38,146 bases of DNA from an uncultured Allobaculum sp. (GCA_910579655.1 CAJTVE010000025.1:1-38146), one strand, 5' to 3'; shown: positions 16,130 through 25,382, counted from the stretch's first letter. Notes: a model not told the origin generated them from the sequence alone. Program-made: numbers and translations.

Positions 16130-17440
16130 CTACTTCTGATCTGGCGCTGAAGAATCCGAATCCTCCATTCCAAAGTGAAGCAGTCTTTCAGTTTCATCTG
16201 TCACTTGTTTTGCCTGGCGCAAAATTTCGGCCGTTCCCGGCTGAGCTGGTTTTACCAAAACCGTTCCATCTGGATGAGCCTGCGATGCGGCGGCTGCTTC
16301 TTCAGCCCGTTTGGCATGCATGGCTTTTACCTCCGCAAGGTAGTCTTTGAGAATCTTGTAAAGGGAAGCCATGAGGGGAACACCCAGAATCATGCCCAGA
16401 ACGCCGAACATGGTACCCCCGACAACGATGGTGATCATGACATAGATCCCCGGCAGCCCGACCTTGTTTCCAATCACACGCGGAAAGAAAATATTGGACT
16501 CGATCTGCTGGATGACACATAAGAACACCAGGAAGATCAGGCACTTGGTTGGAGAAATGGTAAAGATAATAAACGCGCCAATGCCGCCGCCAATAAAGGC
16601 CCCGATCATGGGAATCATGTTGATGACACCGACCAGAATGCCGATCATGGTCGCATAGGGCAGCTGCAGGATCAGCATGCCGACAATACACATCGTCGAA
16701 AGAATACAGGCTTCAATGATCTCCCCTAAAATAAAGGATTTGAAGGACTGGTTGATGATGCGCATATTTCTTGTCAGATGGACACGGCGTTCTGGAGCCA
16801 TGAATAAATCGGTCAGCTGGTAATACGCTCTGACAAAGCGTTCTTTTTCCGAGAGCACATACGCCGCAAAGACGATCATGACAAACAGGTTGACAAAGCT
16901 GCCCACCGCAGTGGTGACCAGATTGAAGGTGCTGTCCATCATATTTCCGGTTGTAGAACCTTTGGTAATAAAGTGCACGATCGAATCGAGGGTGGCAGCC
17001 CAGTCAAATTTCACATTGGCAAAGTATTGAGCCGCCTGCGGGTACTTTTCAAAAAGCTTTTGGAACAGGTCACCAAGTTCCTTGAAGTACGTTGGCGCTT
17101 CATTGGTCAACATCCGCAAAGCATTGATCATATTTGGAATAACAATCGAAAGAATGAGCACAATCAAGCCTAAAGCCACCAGAAAAGAAGTGGTAATGGC
17201 CAGAGTGCGGGCATTTTTTCTTAAAAACGGCTTCGTACTTTCACGAAGTCTTTTTTCAACCGGATCCATGATCAGATTGAGGGTAAAAGCCAAAGCGGCC
17301 CCGGCCGCAAGAGAGCTGAAGGAGTTCAGTAAAAACCGGACCCCGTCAACAACATAGTTGAAGTTGGTGATGAACAGAATAGCCAGAACAATAATGATGC
17401 CCATCATCCACAGTGTTTTATATCGTTTAAAAATCTGCAT
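16130..17440 (-). CDS. AI-2E family (PF01594) membrane transporter
   Basis: A 436-residue integral membrane protein. It has two helices at the N-terminus, a large segment with APTYFKELGDLFQKLFEKYP on one side of the membrane, then a C-terminal helix bundle with the family signature (ILGEIIEACIL, GILVGVINMIPMIG, FFPRVIGNKVGL, GMILGVPLMASLYKILKDYL). Members include Na+/H+ antiporters and the putative autoinducer-2 exporter TqsA; the real substrate here is unknown. The C-terminal 50 residues are a cytoplasmic Ala/Glu-rich tail. GGAG precedes the ATG. The small membrane-protein gene upstream ends 18 bases before it, so they are probably co-transcribed. Confidence 0.9.
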   Translation of the reverse strand: MQIFKRYKTLWMMGIIIVLAILFITNFNYVVDGVRFLLNSFSSLAAGAALAFTLNLIMDPVEKRLRESTKPFLRKNARTLAITTSFLVALGLIVLILSIVIPNMINALRMLTNEAPTYFKELGDLFQKLFEKYPQAAQYFANVKFDWAATLDSIVHFITKGSTTGNMMDSTFNLVTTAVGSFVNLFVMIVFAAYVLSEKERFVRAYYQLTDLFMAPERRVHLTRNMRIINQSFKSFILGEIIEACILSTMCIVGMLILQLPYATMIGILVGVINMIPMIGAFIGGGIGAFIIFTISPTKCLIFLVFLCVIQQIESNIFFPRVIGNKVGLPGIYVMITIVVGGTMFGVLGMILGVPLMASLYKILKDYLAEVKAMHAKRAEEAAAASQAHPDGTVLVKPAQPGTAEILRQAKQVTDETERLLHFGMEDSDSSAPDQK

Positions 17441-17458
17441 TGCGTTTCTCCATTCTGA

Positions 17459-17641
17459 TCAGGACAAGGATTGCGAAGAAAGATACTGTTTCAAGGTCAG
17501 AAAGCCAAGAATCAGACAGACCACTGAGCCAGCCAGTGCCTTTAAATCTCCTCGAAACATGGCCGCAAACGAAAAGGCTGCAGCGCCGCCTAAAAACAGA
17601 ACAGTCAGCCAGCCGGCTGTTTTTCGATTCATAGATCCCAT
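17459..17641 (-). CDS. small two-helix membrane protein
   Basis: 60 residues: a short basic start, hydrophobic segments at about 9-27 and 34-52 (SVVCLILGFLTLKQYL), and a Ser-rich tail. AAGGG lies 9 bases before the ATG at 17641; an ATG three codons later is also possible. It precedes the AI-2E-family transporter by 18 bases and is likely in its operon. No family recognised. Confidence 0.6.
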   Translation of the reverse strand: MGSMNRKTAGWLTVLFLGGAAAFSFAAMFRGDLKALAGSVVCLILGFLTLKQYLSSQSLS

Positions 17642-18105
17642 ATAAATATTCCCTTCAGTTTGTCTTCATTGTAACATCCACCAGGTTTTTCACACATTTC
17701 GGCCCCCGAATATCAAGCCTCCCCAAACAGGCGAAAGATAAAGGGCGAAAAATCTATTCTTTTCAAAAAGAAAGAGCCACAGCCAATGCGGCCTTTTAGA
17801 AAGCGTATTCGATCAGAGCCGTTTCCTTCAGATCCAGTCAGATGAATTCAATCTTTCCTTCAGTTTCCATGTGGATCGGCGTAGAATAAAAACCTTATTC
17901 GGACCTGAGGATTTTATCCTGCGAAGATGAACCTGTACCTGTCAAAACTGTTATTCTTGGATTTTTCATCTTTTTTCAAGGTTTTTCTCCTACAATAGTA
18001 TCCGATTGGAATCCTGTCTTTTTCAAACCGGTTCTTCCAGCTTCTTTTTCACCTTCATAAACTGCTTTTTCAGCCGCCCGTTTTCCATCAGAAAGGAGGA
18101 TTGAA
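17642..18105. other. non-coding region between divergent genes
   Basis: About 460 bases with no supported gene. A TACAAT lies at 17992-17997 with no clear -35; it may be a -10 for the lysozyme-like gene, leaving a leader of about 110 bases. Confidence 0.35.
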
Positions 18106-18819
18106 ATGCCCAAACGATTCAAAAACAAATTAAAAAATCTGCCCGATCTGCCAGAAGCAGAGTCTGGCAGATCTGACACTCTTCATGAGCCGCTTCATAA
18201 ATCCTCCCGATCCTTCTGGCTTTTGTTTCTGTGCCTGATCATTGCAGGGGCATGGCTGACGATTTATATCGAAAACAGAGGAATCCTCAATGGGACCAGC
18301 CACGGTCTTTCCTCAGAAGAACTTGCGTATCGCATTGAACAGGCCGCCCGCAAGGAAGGCATTGCCCAGCATCTTCCCGAACTGCAGGCCATTGTCAAAG
18401 TCGAATCCAATGGCCAGAGTGAAGATGTGTTTCAGTCCAGCGAATCCTTAGGCTTGCCGCCCAATTCCCTGTCCGTCGATGAATCGATTGATCAGGGTGT
18501 TTCCTACTATAAAGACCTGCTCGAAAAAGCAGACCAGCTGAATGTTGATCAGGATGCTGTTTTCCAGGCTTACAATTATGGCAGCGGTTATCTGGATTTT
18601 GTCGCGCAAAACGGCGGTAAGCATACTCCGGCGCTGGCCGAAGAGTTTTCCCGCATTCATTCCGACGGCCGGATCGTGACCTATCCCAATCCCGTGGCCA
18701 TTGAATCCAATGGCGGCTGGCGCTATGACTATGGCAATATGTTTTACGTTCAGCTCATTCATAATGTTTTAAATCCGGATATTCCGGACAGTGAAGTCAG
18801 TTTTTCCCCATCTGCCTGA
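18106..18819 (+). CDS. membrane-anchored lysozyme-like protein (CwlT/PvaA type)
   Basis: 237 residues: a short cytoplasmic basic N-terminus, a single membrane helix (about 36-56), and an extracellular lysozyme-like domain (about 68-225). QAIVKVESNGQ carries the likely catalytic Glu; SLGLPPNSLSVDESIDQGV and FQAYNYGSGYLDFVAQNGG are typical of the PF13702 family (N-terminal domain of CwlT, pneumococcal PvaA). It should cut glycan strands of peptidoglycan as a muramidase during growth or remodelling. AAGGAGG precedes the ATG. A very strong hairpin follows. No NlpC/P60 partner domain, unlike full CwlT. Confidence 0.88.
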   Translation: MPKRFKNKLKNLPDLPEAESGRSDTLHEPLHKSSRSFWLLFLCLIIAGAWLTIYIENRGILNGTSHGLSSEELAYRIEQAARKEGIAQHLPELQAIVKVESNGQSEDVFQSSESLGLPPNSLSVDESIDQGVSYYKDLLEKADQLNVDQDAVFQAYNYGSGYLDFVAQNGGKHTPALAEEFSRIHSDGRIVTYPNPVAIESNGGWRYDYGNMFYVQLIHNVLNPDIPDSEVSFSPSA

Positions 18820-18881
18820 GTGGCTGACTGTGCTGACTTGATTTGGATTCAGCTTTTTCCATCAAAACTTTTCCATCTCCC

Positions 18882-18928
18882 ATCCAACCAAAATGGCCCG
18901 CCTGAATGGCGGGCCATTTTGGTTGGAT
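18882..18928. terminator. 21-bp perfect hairpin, bidirectional terminator
   Basis: The arms at 18882-18902 and 18908-18928 are perfectly complementary over 21 bp around TGAAT. There is no long T-run beyond the stem, but T/A tracts lie inside it. It sits between two convergent genes. Confidence 0.75.
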
Positions 18929-18959
18929 TTGAAATTCTGGACGATCAGAGGATCTATCC

Positions 18960-19682
18960 TTAACGCAAATGGAACAGATGAAGCAGCCATTCCACGATTT
19001 TGAGCAGTCCCATCGAATAACAAAACGAAGAGACCGGCCGGCTGCACAAAATAATCAGCAAAAACTTCTGAAAAGACATGCCGCTCAGCGCTGCAATCAT
19101 GCACAAGACAATATCCGGCGAAACGGGCAGAAACATGAAGATGGTAAAGAACATCGCAAAATGGCCAGAGTTCTGAAGTCTTTTTTCATACTTATCAACA
19201 GTTTCAGGACTCGCAAACCAGAGAATAATCCGTTTGCCATAGCGTTTGGCCAGCCAGTATGCGATCAGACAGTTACAGATTGAGGTAATGGTGTTGTAAA
19301 AAAACGCCGGGAGCGTGCCAAAAAGCACAATTCCAATCGATCCCATGGAACCCATCGGGACAATTGGGATATAGGACGAAAAGACACTGATCGCAATAAA
19401 CAGAATCGGCCCAAACGGTCCGGCTTTCTGGATCATGGCTTGAATCCGGCTGGTATCGGCCAGCTTGCCGTTTTTTAACAGATAATAGAACACCGCAATA
19501 AACAGAATCGCAAAAAGAATCGAGACGATCTGATTGCGCCGGCGAACTCTCGCCCCCTGTTTTTTCTGCTCTGTATTGACCCCTTCAATGACCGATGAGG
19601 AGGTTGCGGGTGAGGCCAAAGAAGCAGACGAGGCGGCTTTTTTGGGAGTGGCATCAGGTTGAGAAGATGGATAATCGGACAT
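18960..19682 (-). CDS. TVP38/TMEM64 (DedA-like, VTT domain) membrane protein
   Basis: 240 residues from the ATG at 19682, which has AAGGAGA upstream; the frame is open further but without a better site. The N-terminal 60 residues are a polar Ala/Ser/Pro-rich cytoplasmic part with a basic KKQGARVRRRN patch. A helix follows (about 66-86), then the VTT (SNARE-associated) domain, with SYIPIVPMGSMGSIG, FLPVSPDIVLCMIAALSGM and RPVSSFCYSMGL. Family members move or scramble lipids across the membrane (undecaprenyl phosphate for some DedA/PopT proteins). The substrate here is unknown. Confidence 0.88.
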   Translation of the reverse strand: MSDYPSSQPDATPKKAASSASLASPATSSSVIEGVNTEQKKQGARVRRRNQIVSILFAILFIAVFYYLLKNGKLADTSRIQAMIQKAGPFGPILFIAISVFSSYIPIVPMGSMGSIGIVLFGTLPAFFYNTITSICNCLIAYWLAKRYGKRIILWFASPETVDKYEKRLQNSGHFAMFFTIFMFLPVSPDIVLCMIAALSGMSFQKFLLIILCSRPVSSFCYSMGLLKIVEWLLHLFHLR

Positions 19683-20262
19683 GCATATCTCCTTACAGAC
19701 TTGGATAACTGCCTTCAGTATACAAATGGGCTTGGCAGGATCTTTTCGAGCGCCCAAAAAGATCATCCTTTATTCATCGTACCTGATTTTTTCAGCTTTC
19801 GTCCCCACATTCTTCTGGTCAGATCTTTATCGATGCCAAATTCTTGTTTTGATCCCTTTACTTTTCATCCAGTTATTTTTCATCCAGCAAGTCATGCCCT
19901 CATTTCAATGTCCGCTGTCTTTTTCAGAAAAGTCGATCTGAAACAGGATCTGTCTTTTCTTTTTGGAAACTTGAAATCTTCTCTCTTCATTCCATCAGAT
20001 CATGGGATAATTCAATAAGAAGAAAAGCAGCTGCCGGCTGGACAAAAGCGTTTTGGATGGACTGGAAGAGAAGTCCTTCCCAGAATTTCATCACCAAAAG
20101 AAAAGACTCTCTGGTACAGCCTTTCATAAATCTATAAATATCCATAAATATTCCATAAATATATGGAACAGAAATCAGATTGAATCTAGACTTTTAAAGA
20201 CTGGAAAAGCTGATCGAAAAACTGGATGCCTCGTCTTGCCGGGCAGCGAAAAAGGAAACTTT
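19683..20262. other. non-coding region upstream of glpK
   Basis: 580 bases between the divergent TVP38-family and glycerol kinase genes. Frames here lack ribosome sites and family features. It contains a tract of ATAAAT repeats (20125-20168) and no clear cre site. Confidence 0.45.
20125..20168. repeat. AT-rich repeats and inverted repeat upstream of glpK
   Basis: CATAAAT-type units recur four times within 44 bases, and the last forms an inverted repeat TTCCAT (20151-20156) / ATGGAA (20163-20168). Being about 95 bases before the start of glpK, it may bind a glycerol-responsive regulator. Inference. Confidence 0.4.
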
Positions 20263-21777
20263 ATGACAACACCTTCATACATTCTGGCGATCGACCACGG
20301 AACAACTTCCACGCGCGCCATCTTATTTGATCATGATCAGAAAATTGTCGCTCTCTCCCAGCGCGAAGGCCATGTAGAGTATCCGGCGCCTGGCTGGGTT
20401 GAACAGGATGCTACGGAAATCTGGCTGGACACTGAAGCCGTCATTGCAGATGTGCTCAACCAGTCTGGCATTGATCCCGAACAGGTCAAAGCCATCGGGA
20501 TTTCCAACCAGCGTGAAACGACTGTCTTATGGGATAAACGGACCGGACTGCCAATCTATAAAGCCATCGTCTGGCAATCGCGCCAGACCGTCGGAATCTG
20601 CGAGCGCTGGAAAAAGGAAGGATTTGAAGAAATCATCCGCCGCAAGACGGGGCTTCGCATTGACCCCTATTTCTCTGCTTCCAAAATCGCCTGGATTCTC
20701 GACAATGTTCCCCTGGCAAGACAGAAAGCGCAACGCAGCGATCTGTTGTTTGGCAACATGGACTCCTGGCTGGTGTGGAAGCTGACCGGCGGCAAATGCC
20801 ATATTACAGATGCTTCCAACGCTTCTAGAACCATGCTTTGCAACATCGAAACAGTCAGCTGGGATGCGAAGCTGCTCGATCTGCTTCACATTCCAGCGTC
20901 CATTCTGCCTGAAATTGTTCCAACTTCGGCCGTGTATGGAACGACGGCACCGTATGCGTTCTTTGGCGCCGAGGTGCCGATTGCTTCAGTCGTTGGTGAC
21001 CAGCAGGCTGCTTTGTTTGGACAGCTTTGCCTGGAGCCGGGCATGGCCAAAAACACCTATGGCACCGGTGGATTCTTACTGATGAATACCGGATCTGAAA
21101 TCATCCGCTCCAGTCAGGGACTGTTATCAACCATTGCCTGGCAGATTGGCGACCAAGTGACGTATGCCCTGGAGGGATCGATCTTTGTTTCGGGTTCGAT
21201 CATGAAATGGCTGCGCGATACGATGCGCTTAATTGACAGTGTCAGCGAAACTTCCGATATGGCCATCAAAGCCAGAACAACAGGCGGCGTGTTTATCGTG
21301 CCGGCCTTTGTCGGCCTGGGCGCCCCCTATTGGGATCCCCAGGCCAAAGCATCGATTGTTGGTCTGACATTTGGTTCCGGTAAAGAGCAGATTGTCCGGG
21401 CTGCTTTAGAAAGCATGGCGTTCCAGGCCAATGATGTTTTACAGGCGATGATGATCGACTCAGAAATTCCATTGAGCATTCTGAAAGTGGATGGCGGAGC
21501 AGCTGCCAATGATTTCCTGCTTCAGTTCCAGGCTGATCTTTGTCACATCGATGTCACGCGCTTTAAGATGACTGAACTGACTGCAATGGGCGCTGCTTAC
21601 CTTGCCGGGCTTGCGATCGGCTTCTGGAGCCTTGCGGATCTGCGTAATGAGGTCGAACACGTCTTTACTCCTCAAAGGCCGGAAAAAGAAATGCAGGAGC
21701 GCTATCACGACTGGAAAAAAGCTGTAAAATCCTGCCAGAGTTTTGAAACGGAAGAATTTGAACAACATCACCGATAG
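20263..21777 (+). CDS. glpK: glycerol kinase
   Basis: 504 residues, normal length for the FGGY kinase GlpK, which makes glycerol 3-phosphate from glycerol and ATP. The N-terminal phosphate-binding DHGTTSTRAI opens the protein. SNQRETTVLWD, YFSASKIAWIL, VVGDQQAALFG and KNTYGTGGFLL are diagnostic, and VDGGAAANDFLLQFQAD is the C-terminal FGGY signature. The ATG at 20263 follows AAAGGAAA; the frame extends 70 codons upstream but that part lacks family sequence. No glpF or glpD is adjacent, which is less usual, so it is a single-gene unit with a terminator at 21980-22003. Confidence 0.96.
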   Translation: MTTPSYILAIDHGTTSTRAILFDHDQKIVALSQREGHVEYPAPGWVEQDATEIWLDTEAVIADVLNQSGIDPEQVKAIGISNQRETTVLWDKRTGLPIYKAIVWQSRQTVGICERWKKEGFEEIIRRKTGLRIDPYFSASKIAWILDNVPLARQKAQRSDLLFGNMDSWLVWKLTGGKCHITDASNASRTMLCNIETVSWDAKLLDLLHIPASILPEIVPTSAVYGTTAPYAFFGAEVPIASVVGDQQAALFGQLCLEPGMAKNTYGTGGFLLMNTGSEIIRSSQGLLSTIAWQIGDQVTYALEGSIFVSGSIMKWLRDTMRLIDSVSETSDMAIKARTTGGVFIVPAFVGLGAPYWDPQAKASIVGLTFGSGKEQIVRAALESMAFQANDVLQAMMIDSEIPLSILKVDGGAAANDFLLQFQADLCHIDVTRFKMTELTAMGAAYLAGLAIGFWSLADLRNEVEHVFTPQRPEKEMQERYHDWKKAVKSCQSFETEEFEQHHR

Positions 21778-21979
21778 AAGGTTTCGAAAGAGACTCTATA
21801 AAAACACGAAGAGATTCGATTGGATCCAGGCACAGGCCAAATATCCGGCTCCAGCCAGAATTATGATTCTCTTCCTGTTTATCCTGTCGAATCCGAAACC
21901 TGCATTTCCTTGCAAAAATGGTGCACAAGATTTTATTTTTTGCGAAATCGCTTCAAAACTGTACAAAAATATAAAAGAA

Positions 21980-22003
21980 CGCCGGAGAAATCCGGCGCTT
22001 TTT
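21980..22003 (+). terminator. intrinsic terminator of glpK
   Basis: CGCCGGA, a GAAA tetraloop, TCCGGCG, then C and five Ts. About 200 bases past the stop codon. Confidence 0.85.
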
Positions 22004-22311
22004 GATGAAATCCTTTGTGATGTGATGTGTTTTTGCCTTTCAGTTTTGTTGGATGACTGTTCATTTTTCGTTTTTTGAACAGATTTATAAGTTCAAAGCG
22101 AAAAGAAATTTTCAAAACTGGAAAGTGGAAGACAAGCCCATAAGCCGCGCCATTTCCGTTCCTTTTGAGTATCGTCATCCCATTTTCATGATATCTAAAG
22201 GGATTCATTTATACTTTTATTGGGGATCCAGCGGTAAAATGAAAAAGTTACAGCCCTTATTGGACCAAACTTTGTTCACTATTGATGCACGACGAGGGTG
22301 TAAGAAATTCC

Positions 22312-22345
22312 TTTTTCGCTATGTTACTATAGTAAAAGCGAAAAA
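22312..22345 (+). promoter_or_regulatory. inverted repeat in the leader of the LCP gene
   Basis: TTTTTCGCT (22312-22320) and AGCGAAAAA (22337-22345) are a perfect 9-bp inverted repeat; ACTATAGT lies in the loop. It ends 11 bases before GGAGG, so as an RNA hairpin or an operator it could limit expression. Confidence 0.45.
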
Positions 22346-22365
22346 ACGCAATTCTGGAGGTGCCT

Positions 22366-24270
22366 ATGCGAAAAGCGAAGAAATCACGTCAGCCCAAAAC
22401 CCTCACGTTCTTTTGTTGGGTATTTCTGATCCTGCTGATCGGATCCATTGGCTATATCCTGTATGAAGCCTTGCAGATTGGCATTTTCACATCCACCCAA
22501 TTGATGATCGCGGGCGGTGTCCTTGCTTTGATTGGCGTTCTGTTTGCCTGCCTGCTGATTAAGCGGTTCTATCACGTCTGGACAAAAATTCTGGTTTTCA
22601 TCCTTTCGGGAGCTTTCAGCCTGATCTGCATGTATGGCGGCTACTACATCGACAAAACCAACGATCTGTTCAGCCTGGTTGTCACCAATCCAAATTCAGA
22701 TTCCAATTCTGGAGATACCCAGGTTCTCAACTCTGCTGATGTCCTTGGTCAGATGGCGATGACCGTAACGACCTATGCGATGCATGGATCCAACATCACC
22801 AATCCAGGCGATCTGAATGGCAAAGTTGTCGGCGTGATGATGTCCGCCGATGAAAAGGGAACGACTGGCGCCATCAACCAGCTCAACAATGCCGGGGCAA
22901 CGTTTGAAACCCGTGAATATCCAAGCTCTTTCTCTTTAGTTGACGCCTTATATGCCAACGAAGTCGATGCGATCATCCTGCCCGAACAGTTCCACGATGA
23001 GCTGCTCGAAAATGCGAACGACTTTAACAAATACAACGCATTGACCACCTTCACCAATAACGTTGATCAATATATCTATTACGAACCAATTCCTGAAGAA
23101 ATGCGCAATCCGGCCGACGAAGTCGCCGATATCACCAAAGACCCCTTTACGATTCTGATTTCAGGTGCCGACAGCTATGGAAACATCAACTCCGCCAACC
23201 GTTCTGATGTGAACATGCTTGTCACCGTCAACCCAGTGACCCATCAGGTTCTGATGGTCTCCCTGCCGCGTGACTCTTATATCCCCTTCTCCTGTAAAAA
23301 GAATATCAATGCCTGCTACAACATCAGCGGTCAACAGGATAAACTGACCCATACGGGATTTTATGGCGTTGGAACCACCGAATCCACCCTTGAAGATTTT
23401 CTGGGGGTCGAAATCAACTACACTGTTCAGGTCAACTTCTCTTCCTTAATCAATATCGTCGATGCGATCGGCGGGATCGATGTGGAAGTCGAACCTGGTC
23501 TGGAAGTCGAAACTTTCTATGCGAATGGTACCGAAGGTGTTCATGCTGGAACTAACCACCTGGAAGGCGAACGGGCCCTTGCATTTGCTCGCGAACGGCA
23601 TGCGTATCTGACCGGAGATAACCAGCGCATCATCAACCAGCAGCTTGTTTTAAAAGCCCTGCTCAACAAGATGATGTCCCCCGCAATGGTTGTAAACTAT
23701 CCAGGCTTTATCCGCGCTCTTTCTACAGCCTTCTCTACCAACATGCCAACCAAGCAGATCAAAGAGCTGATTGGTCTGGAACTGGCTGGCTTTCCAAGCT
23801 GGAACATCCAGAGCTTTACCGTCAGCGGTGATTCCGATATGTTGTATTGCCCATCACTCAACGCGGTGGCCTCGGTTGTCATTGATAACCAGGCCCAGGT
23901 AGAACAGGCGAGCAGTCTGATTCAGGATGTGATCGAAGGCAAGGAAATTGATGTGAATAATCCATCGAGTGAACCAAACGTCCATCGCAACAACAGTTCA
24001 AACCAGACGACAGACACCGATCCTTCTCAGGATCAGATCGACAACAGTTCTGACTATCCATATCCCGGATATACAGACCCTGGATATACCGATCCGGGAT
24101 ATATCGATCCCGGTTATACCGATCCAGGCTACCAGAATCCTTCCTACACCGATCCTGGCTATATTCCAGGTGAAGATATGGCGCCGGTTGCCCCACAGGA
24201 ACCTGAACTGCCCTCCTTTCCAGTTGATACTCCAGATTTCGATCTGCCATTCGAAGAGTACGACAACTAA
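22366..24270 (+). CDS. LytR-CpsA-Psr (LCP) family protein with solute-binding-like domain
   Basis: 634 residues. LCP enzymes attach wall polymers such as teichoic acids or capsule from a lipid carrier to peptidoglycan outside the cell. Three membrane helices at about 14-33, 43-62 and 70-92. Then about 115-255 resembles a periplasmic solute-binding fold (LNGKVVGVMMSADEKG, YANEVDAIILPEQF). The LCP catalytic domain spans about 258-410: RSDVNMLVTVNP, LMVSLPRDSYIP, VDAIGGIDVEV, ALAFARERH and QRIINQQ with the conserved Arg/Asp set. The tail has seven DPGYT-type repeats and an acidic end. The ATG at 22366 follows GGAGG; a GTG two codons earlier is less likely. Confidence 0.92.
   Translation: MRKAKKSRQPKTLTFFCWVFLILLIGSIGYILYEALQIGIFTSTQLMIAGGVLALIGVLFACLLIKRFYHVWTKILVFILSGAFSLICMYGGYYIDKTNDLFSLVVTNPNSDSNSGDTQVLNSADVLGQMAMTVTTYAMHGSNITNPGDLNGKVVGVMMSADEKGTTGAINQLNNAGATFETREYPSSFSLVDALYANEVDAIILPEQFHDELLENANDFNKYNALTTFTNNVDQYIYYEPIPEEMRNPADEVADITKDPFTILISGADSYGNINSANRSDVNMLVTVNPVTHQVLMVSLPRDSYIPFSCKKNINACYNISGQQDKLTHTGFYGVGTTESTLEDFLGVEINYTVQVNFSSLINIVDAIGGIDVEVEPGLEVETFYANGTEGVHAGTNHLEGERALAFARERHAYLTGDNQRIINQQLVLKALLNKMMSPAMVVNYPGFIRALSTAFSTNMPTKQIKELIGLELAGFPSWNIQSFTVSGDSDMLYCPSLNAVASVVIDNQAQVEQASSLIQDVIEGKEIDVNNPSSEPNVHRNNSSNQTTDTDPSQDQIDNSSDYPYPGYTDPGYTDPGYIDPGYTDPGYQNPSYTDPGYIPGEDMAPVAPQEPELPSFPVDTPDFDLPFEEYDN
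24067..24171 (+). repeat. 15-bp tandem repeats coding PGYTD units
   Basis: Seven in-frame 15-bp units encode GYTDP-like pentapeptides in the extracellular tail of the LCP protein. They have diverged at third positions, so selection has kept the peptide. Likely a flexible wall-spanning stalk. Confidence 0.8.
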
Positions 24271-24297
24271 TCACAAACAACTGCCCTTTAAAATTTC

Positions 24298-24326
24298 AGC
24301 CTCAGCCTCTTGTCTGGGGCTTTTTC
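24298..24326 (+). terminator. intrinsic terminator of the LCP gene
   Basis: AGCCTCAG (24298-24305) pairs with CTGGGGCT (24314-24321, one G-U), then a T-run. A second hairpin without a T-run, ATTCTGCC/GGCAGAAT, lies at 24398-24421. Confidence 0.75.
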
Positions 24327-24627
24327 TTTGGCTTCCCTTTTCAGATCGCCTGTCTGCTTTCTTCTTCTTTACCTCCTGGCGTTCATAGGAGTTTCAGATT
24401 CTGCCTTTCTTGGGGCAGAATGATCTTCAGAGCAAGTTTCGATTTCGGGTAACTTATCATCCAAATCAGAGCAGTCAGAAACTGTCTTTTCATCTTTTAG
24501 GATGTTCTATCCACCCATAAAAGCCAGTTCTCAACAGGTGACCTTCTTTTTGCGCCGGAAATCGTTCAGACTACAGTTGTCAGGCGCCATAAGACAGATC
24601 GCTGCAGCGATCAAAGGAGATTTAATT

Positions 24628-25149
24628 TTGGACCAAAGAAAAATTGGCGAGTTTCTCAGAAAACTGCGCAAGGAAAAGGGCTGGACACAGATGGAACTGG
24701 CTGACCAGCTTGGCGTTTCCAACCGCAGTGTTTCGCGCTGGGAAAATGGCACAACCCTGCCTGATCTTTCCCTGCTTCTTGTTTTAAGTGAACTCTACGC
24801 AATCAGCATTGATGAAATTCTGGATGGCAGAAAGAAGGACGAAAATATGACAGAGAATCAGACCATTCGCAAAGTCGCAGACTACAGTACCTTGATGGAA
24901 CAGAAACGTTCCCGCCGCATGATGTGGCTGTTTGTCGCCGCATTTATCACCTTAATTGGCTATGCGATTCTTGAAAGTTTACAGCTGACCTATACAGAAC
25001 CATGGGAATCGATTTCCTCCATGATGCTTGGCTTTACTTGCGGCGTATTATTAACCGGCGTTCTGTATTGCTCCTCATGGCTTCAGAAAATTGCGCACAC
25101 CAAGCTGCGCCTGAAAAGTTTTATCCTCGACCCGAAGAAAGACGACTGA
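24628..25149 (+). CDS. XRE-family regulator with C-terminal membrane segments
   Basis: 173 residues from a TTG at 24628, chosen because AAAGGAG lies 8-9 bases upstream and the helix-turn-helix then starts at residue 5 as in the family. The XRE domain covers about 5-60 (LRKLRKEKGWTQMELADQLG, VSNRSVSRWENGTTLPDLSL). A polar linker with DGRKKDEN follows, then two hydrophobic segments at about 91-110 and 127-147, and a basic tail. Such membrane-linked XRE proteins often sense membrane or envelope stress. Targets unknown. A holin-like toxin gene lies convergently downstream. Confidence 0.88.
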   Translation: MDQRKIGEFLRKLRKEKGWTQMELADQLGVSNRSVSRWENGTTLPDLSLLLVLSELYAISIDEILDGRKKDENMTENQTIRKVADYSTLMEQKRSRRMMWLFVAAFITLIGYAILESLQLTYTEPWESISSMMLGFTCGVLLTGVLYCSSWLQKIAHTKLRLKSFILDPKKDD

Positions 25150-25216
25150 TCGCTTCGTAAAGAAAGCAGACTTGCATCCCCCATCCAACAAAAAATTTGT
25201 TGACTCAGTTCGATGC

Positions 25217-25260
25217 AAAAACAGTCTGCAGGAATTTTGCTTCCTGCAGGCTGTTTTTTT
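25217..25260. terminator. bidirectional terminator shared by convergent genes
   Basis: CTGCAGGAA and TTCCTGCAG form the core, extended by AACAG/CTGTT with one mismatch, around TTTTGC. The stem is flanked by A-run and T-run, so it can stop transcripts of the XRE gene and of the leftward holin-like gene. Confidence 0.85.
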
Positions 25261-25274
25261 TGATGCCGTATCGG

Positions 25275-25382
25275 TTAGTTTCTGATCACCTTGACCAGTC
25301 TGACGATGGCAAGAGCCAGGCCCATCACGGCCAGTCCAAACTGAGCAATTGCCAGTACGTCTTCAAGTGTTTCCTTTTTCAT
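25275..25382 (-). CDS. putative holin-like toxin (short hydrophobic peptide)
   Basis: A 35-residue frame: MKKETLEDVLAIAQFG, a hydrophobic helix, then a basic end VRLVKVIRN. The one-helix layout, the (L)xxxxQFGLxxxxLxLAIVxLV pattern and the size match the 'putative holin-like toxin' peptides of Firmicutes (Hol_Tox; type I toxin-like). Two tiny leader frames precede it with ATGA overlaps: one of nine codons (ATG at 25428) and one of six codons (ATG at 25398), each ending in the start of the next, so translation may be coupled and tightly limited. A shared terminator lies 15 bases downstream. An antisense antitoxin RNA would be expected but I cannot place it. Confidence 0.6.
   Translation of the reverse strand: MKKETLEDVLAIAQFGLAVMGLALAIVRLVKVIRN

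Larger units (their letters stand above)
21778..22365. other. non-coding region between glpK and the LCP gene
   Basis: 588 bases. It holds the glpK terminator (21980-22003) and an inverted repeat directly before the LCP ribosome site (22312-22345). No gene is supported. Confidence 0.45.

Noticed and set aside
24067..24171. Short regular repeats, possible CRISPR
   Set aside because: 15-bp in-frame units without spacers inside a coding tail; a protein repeat.
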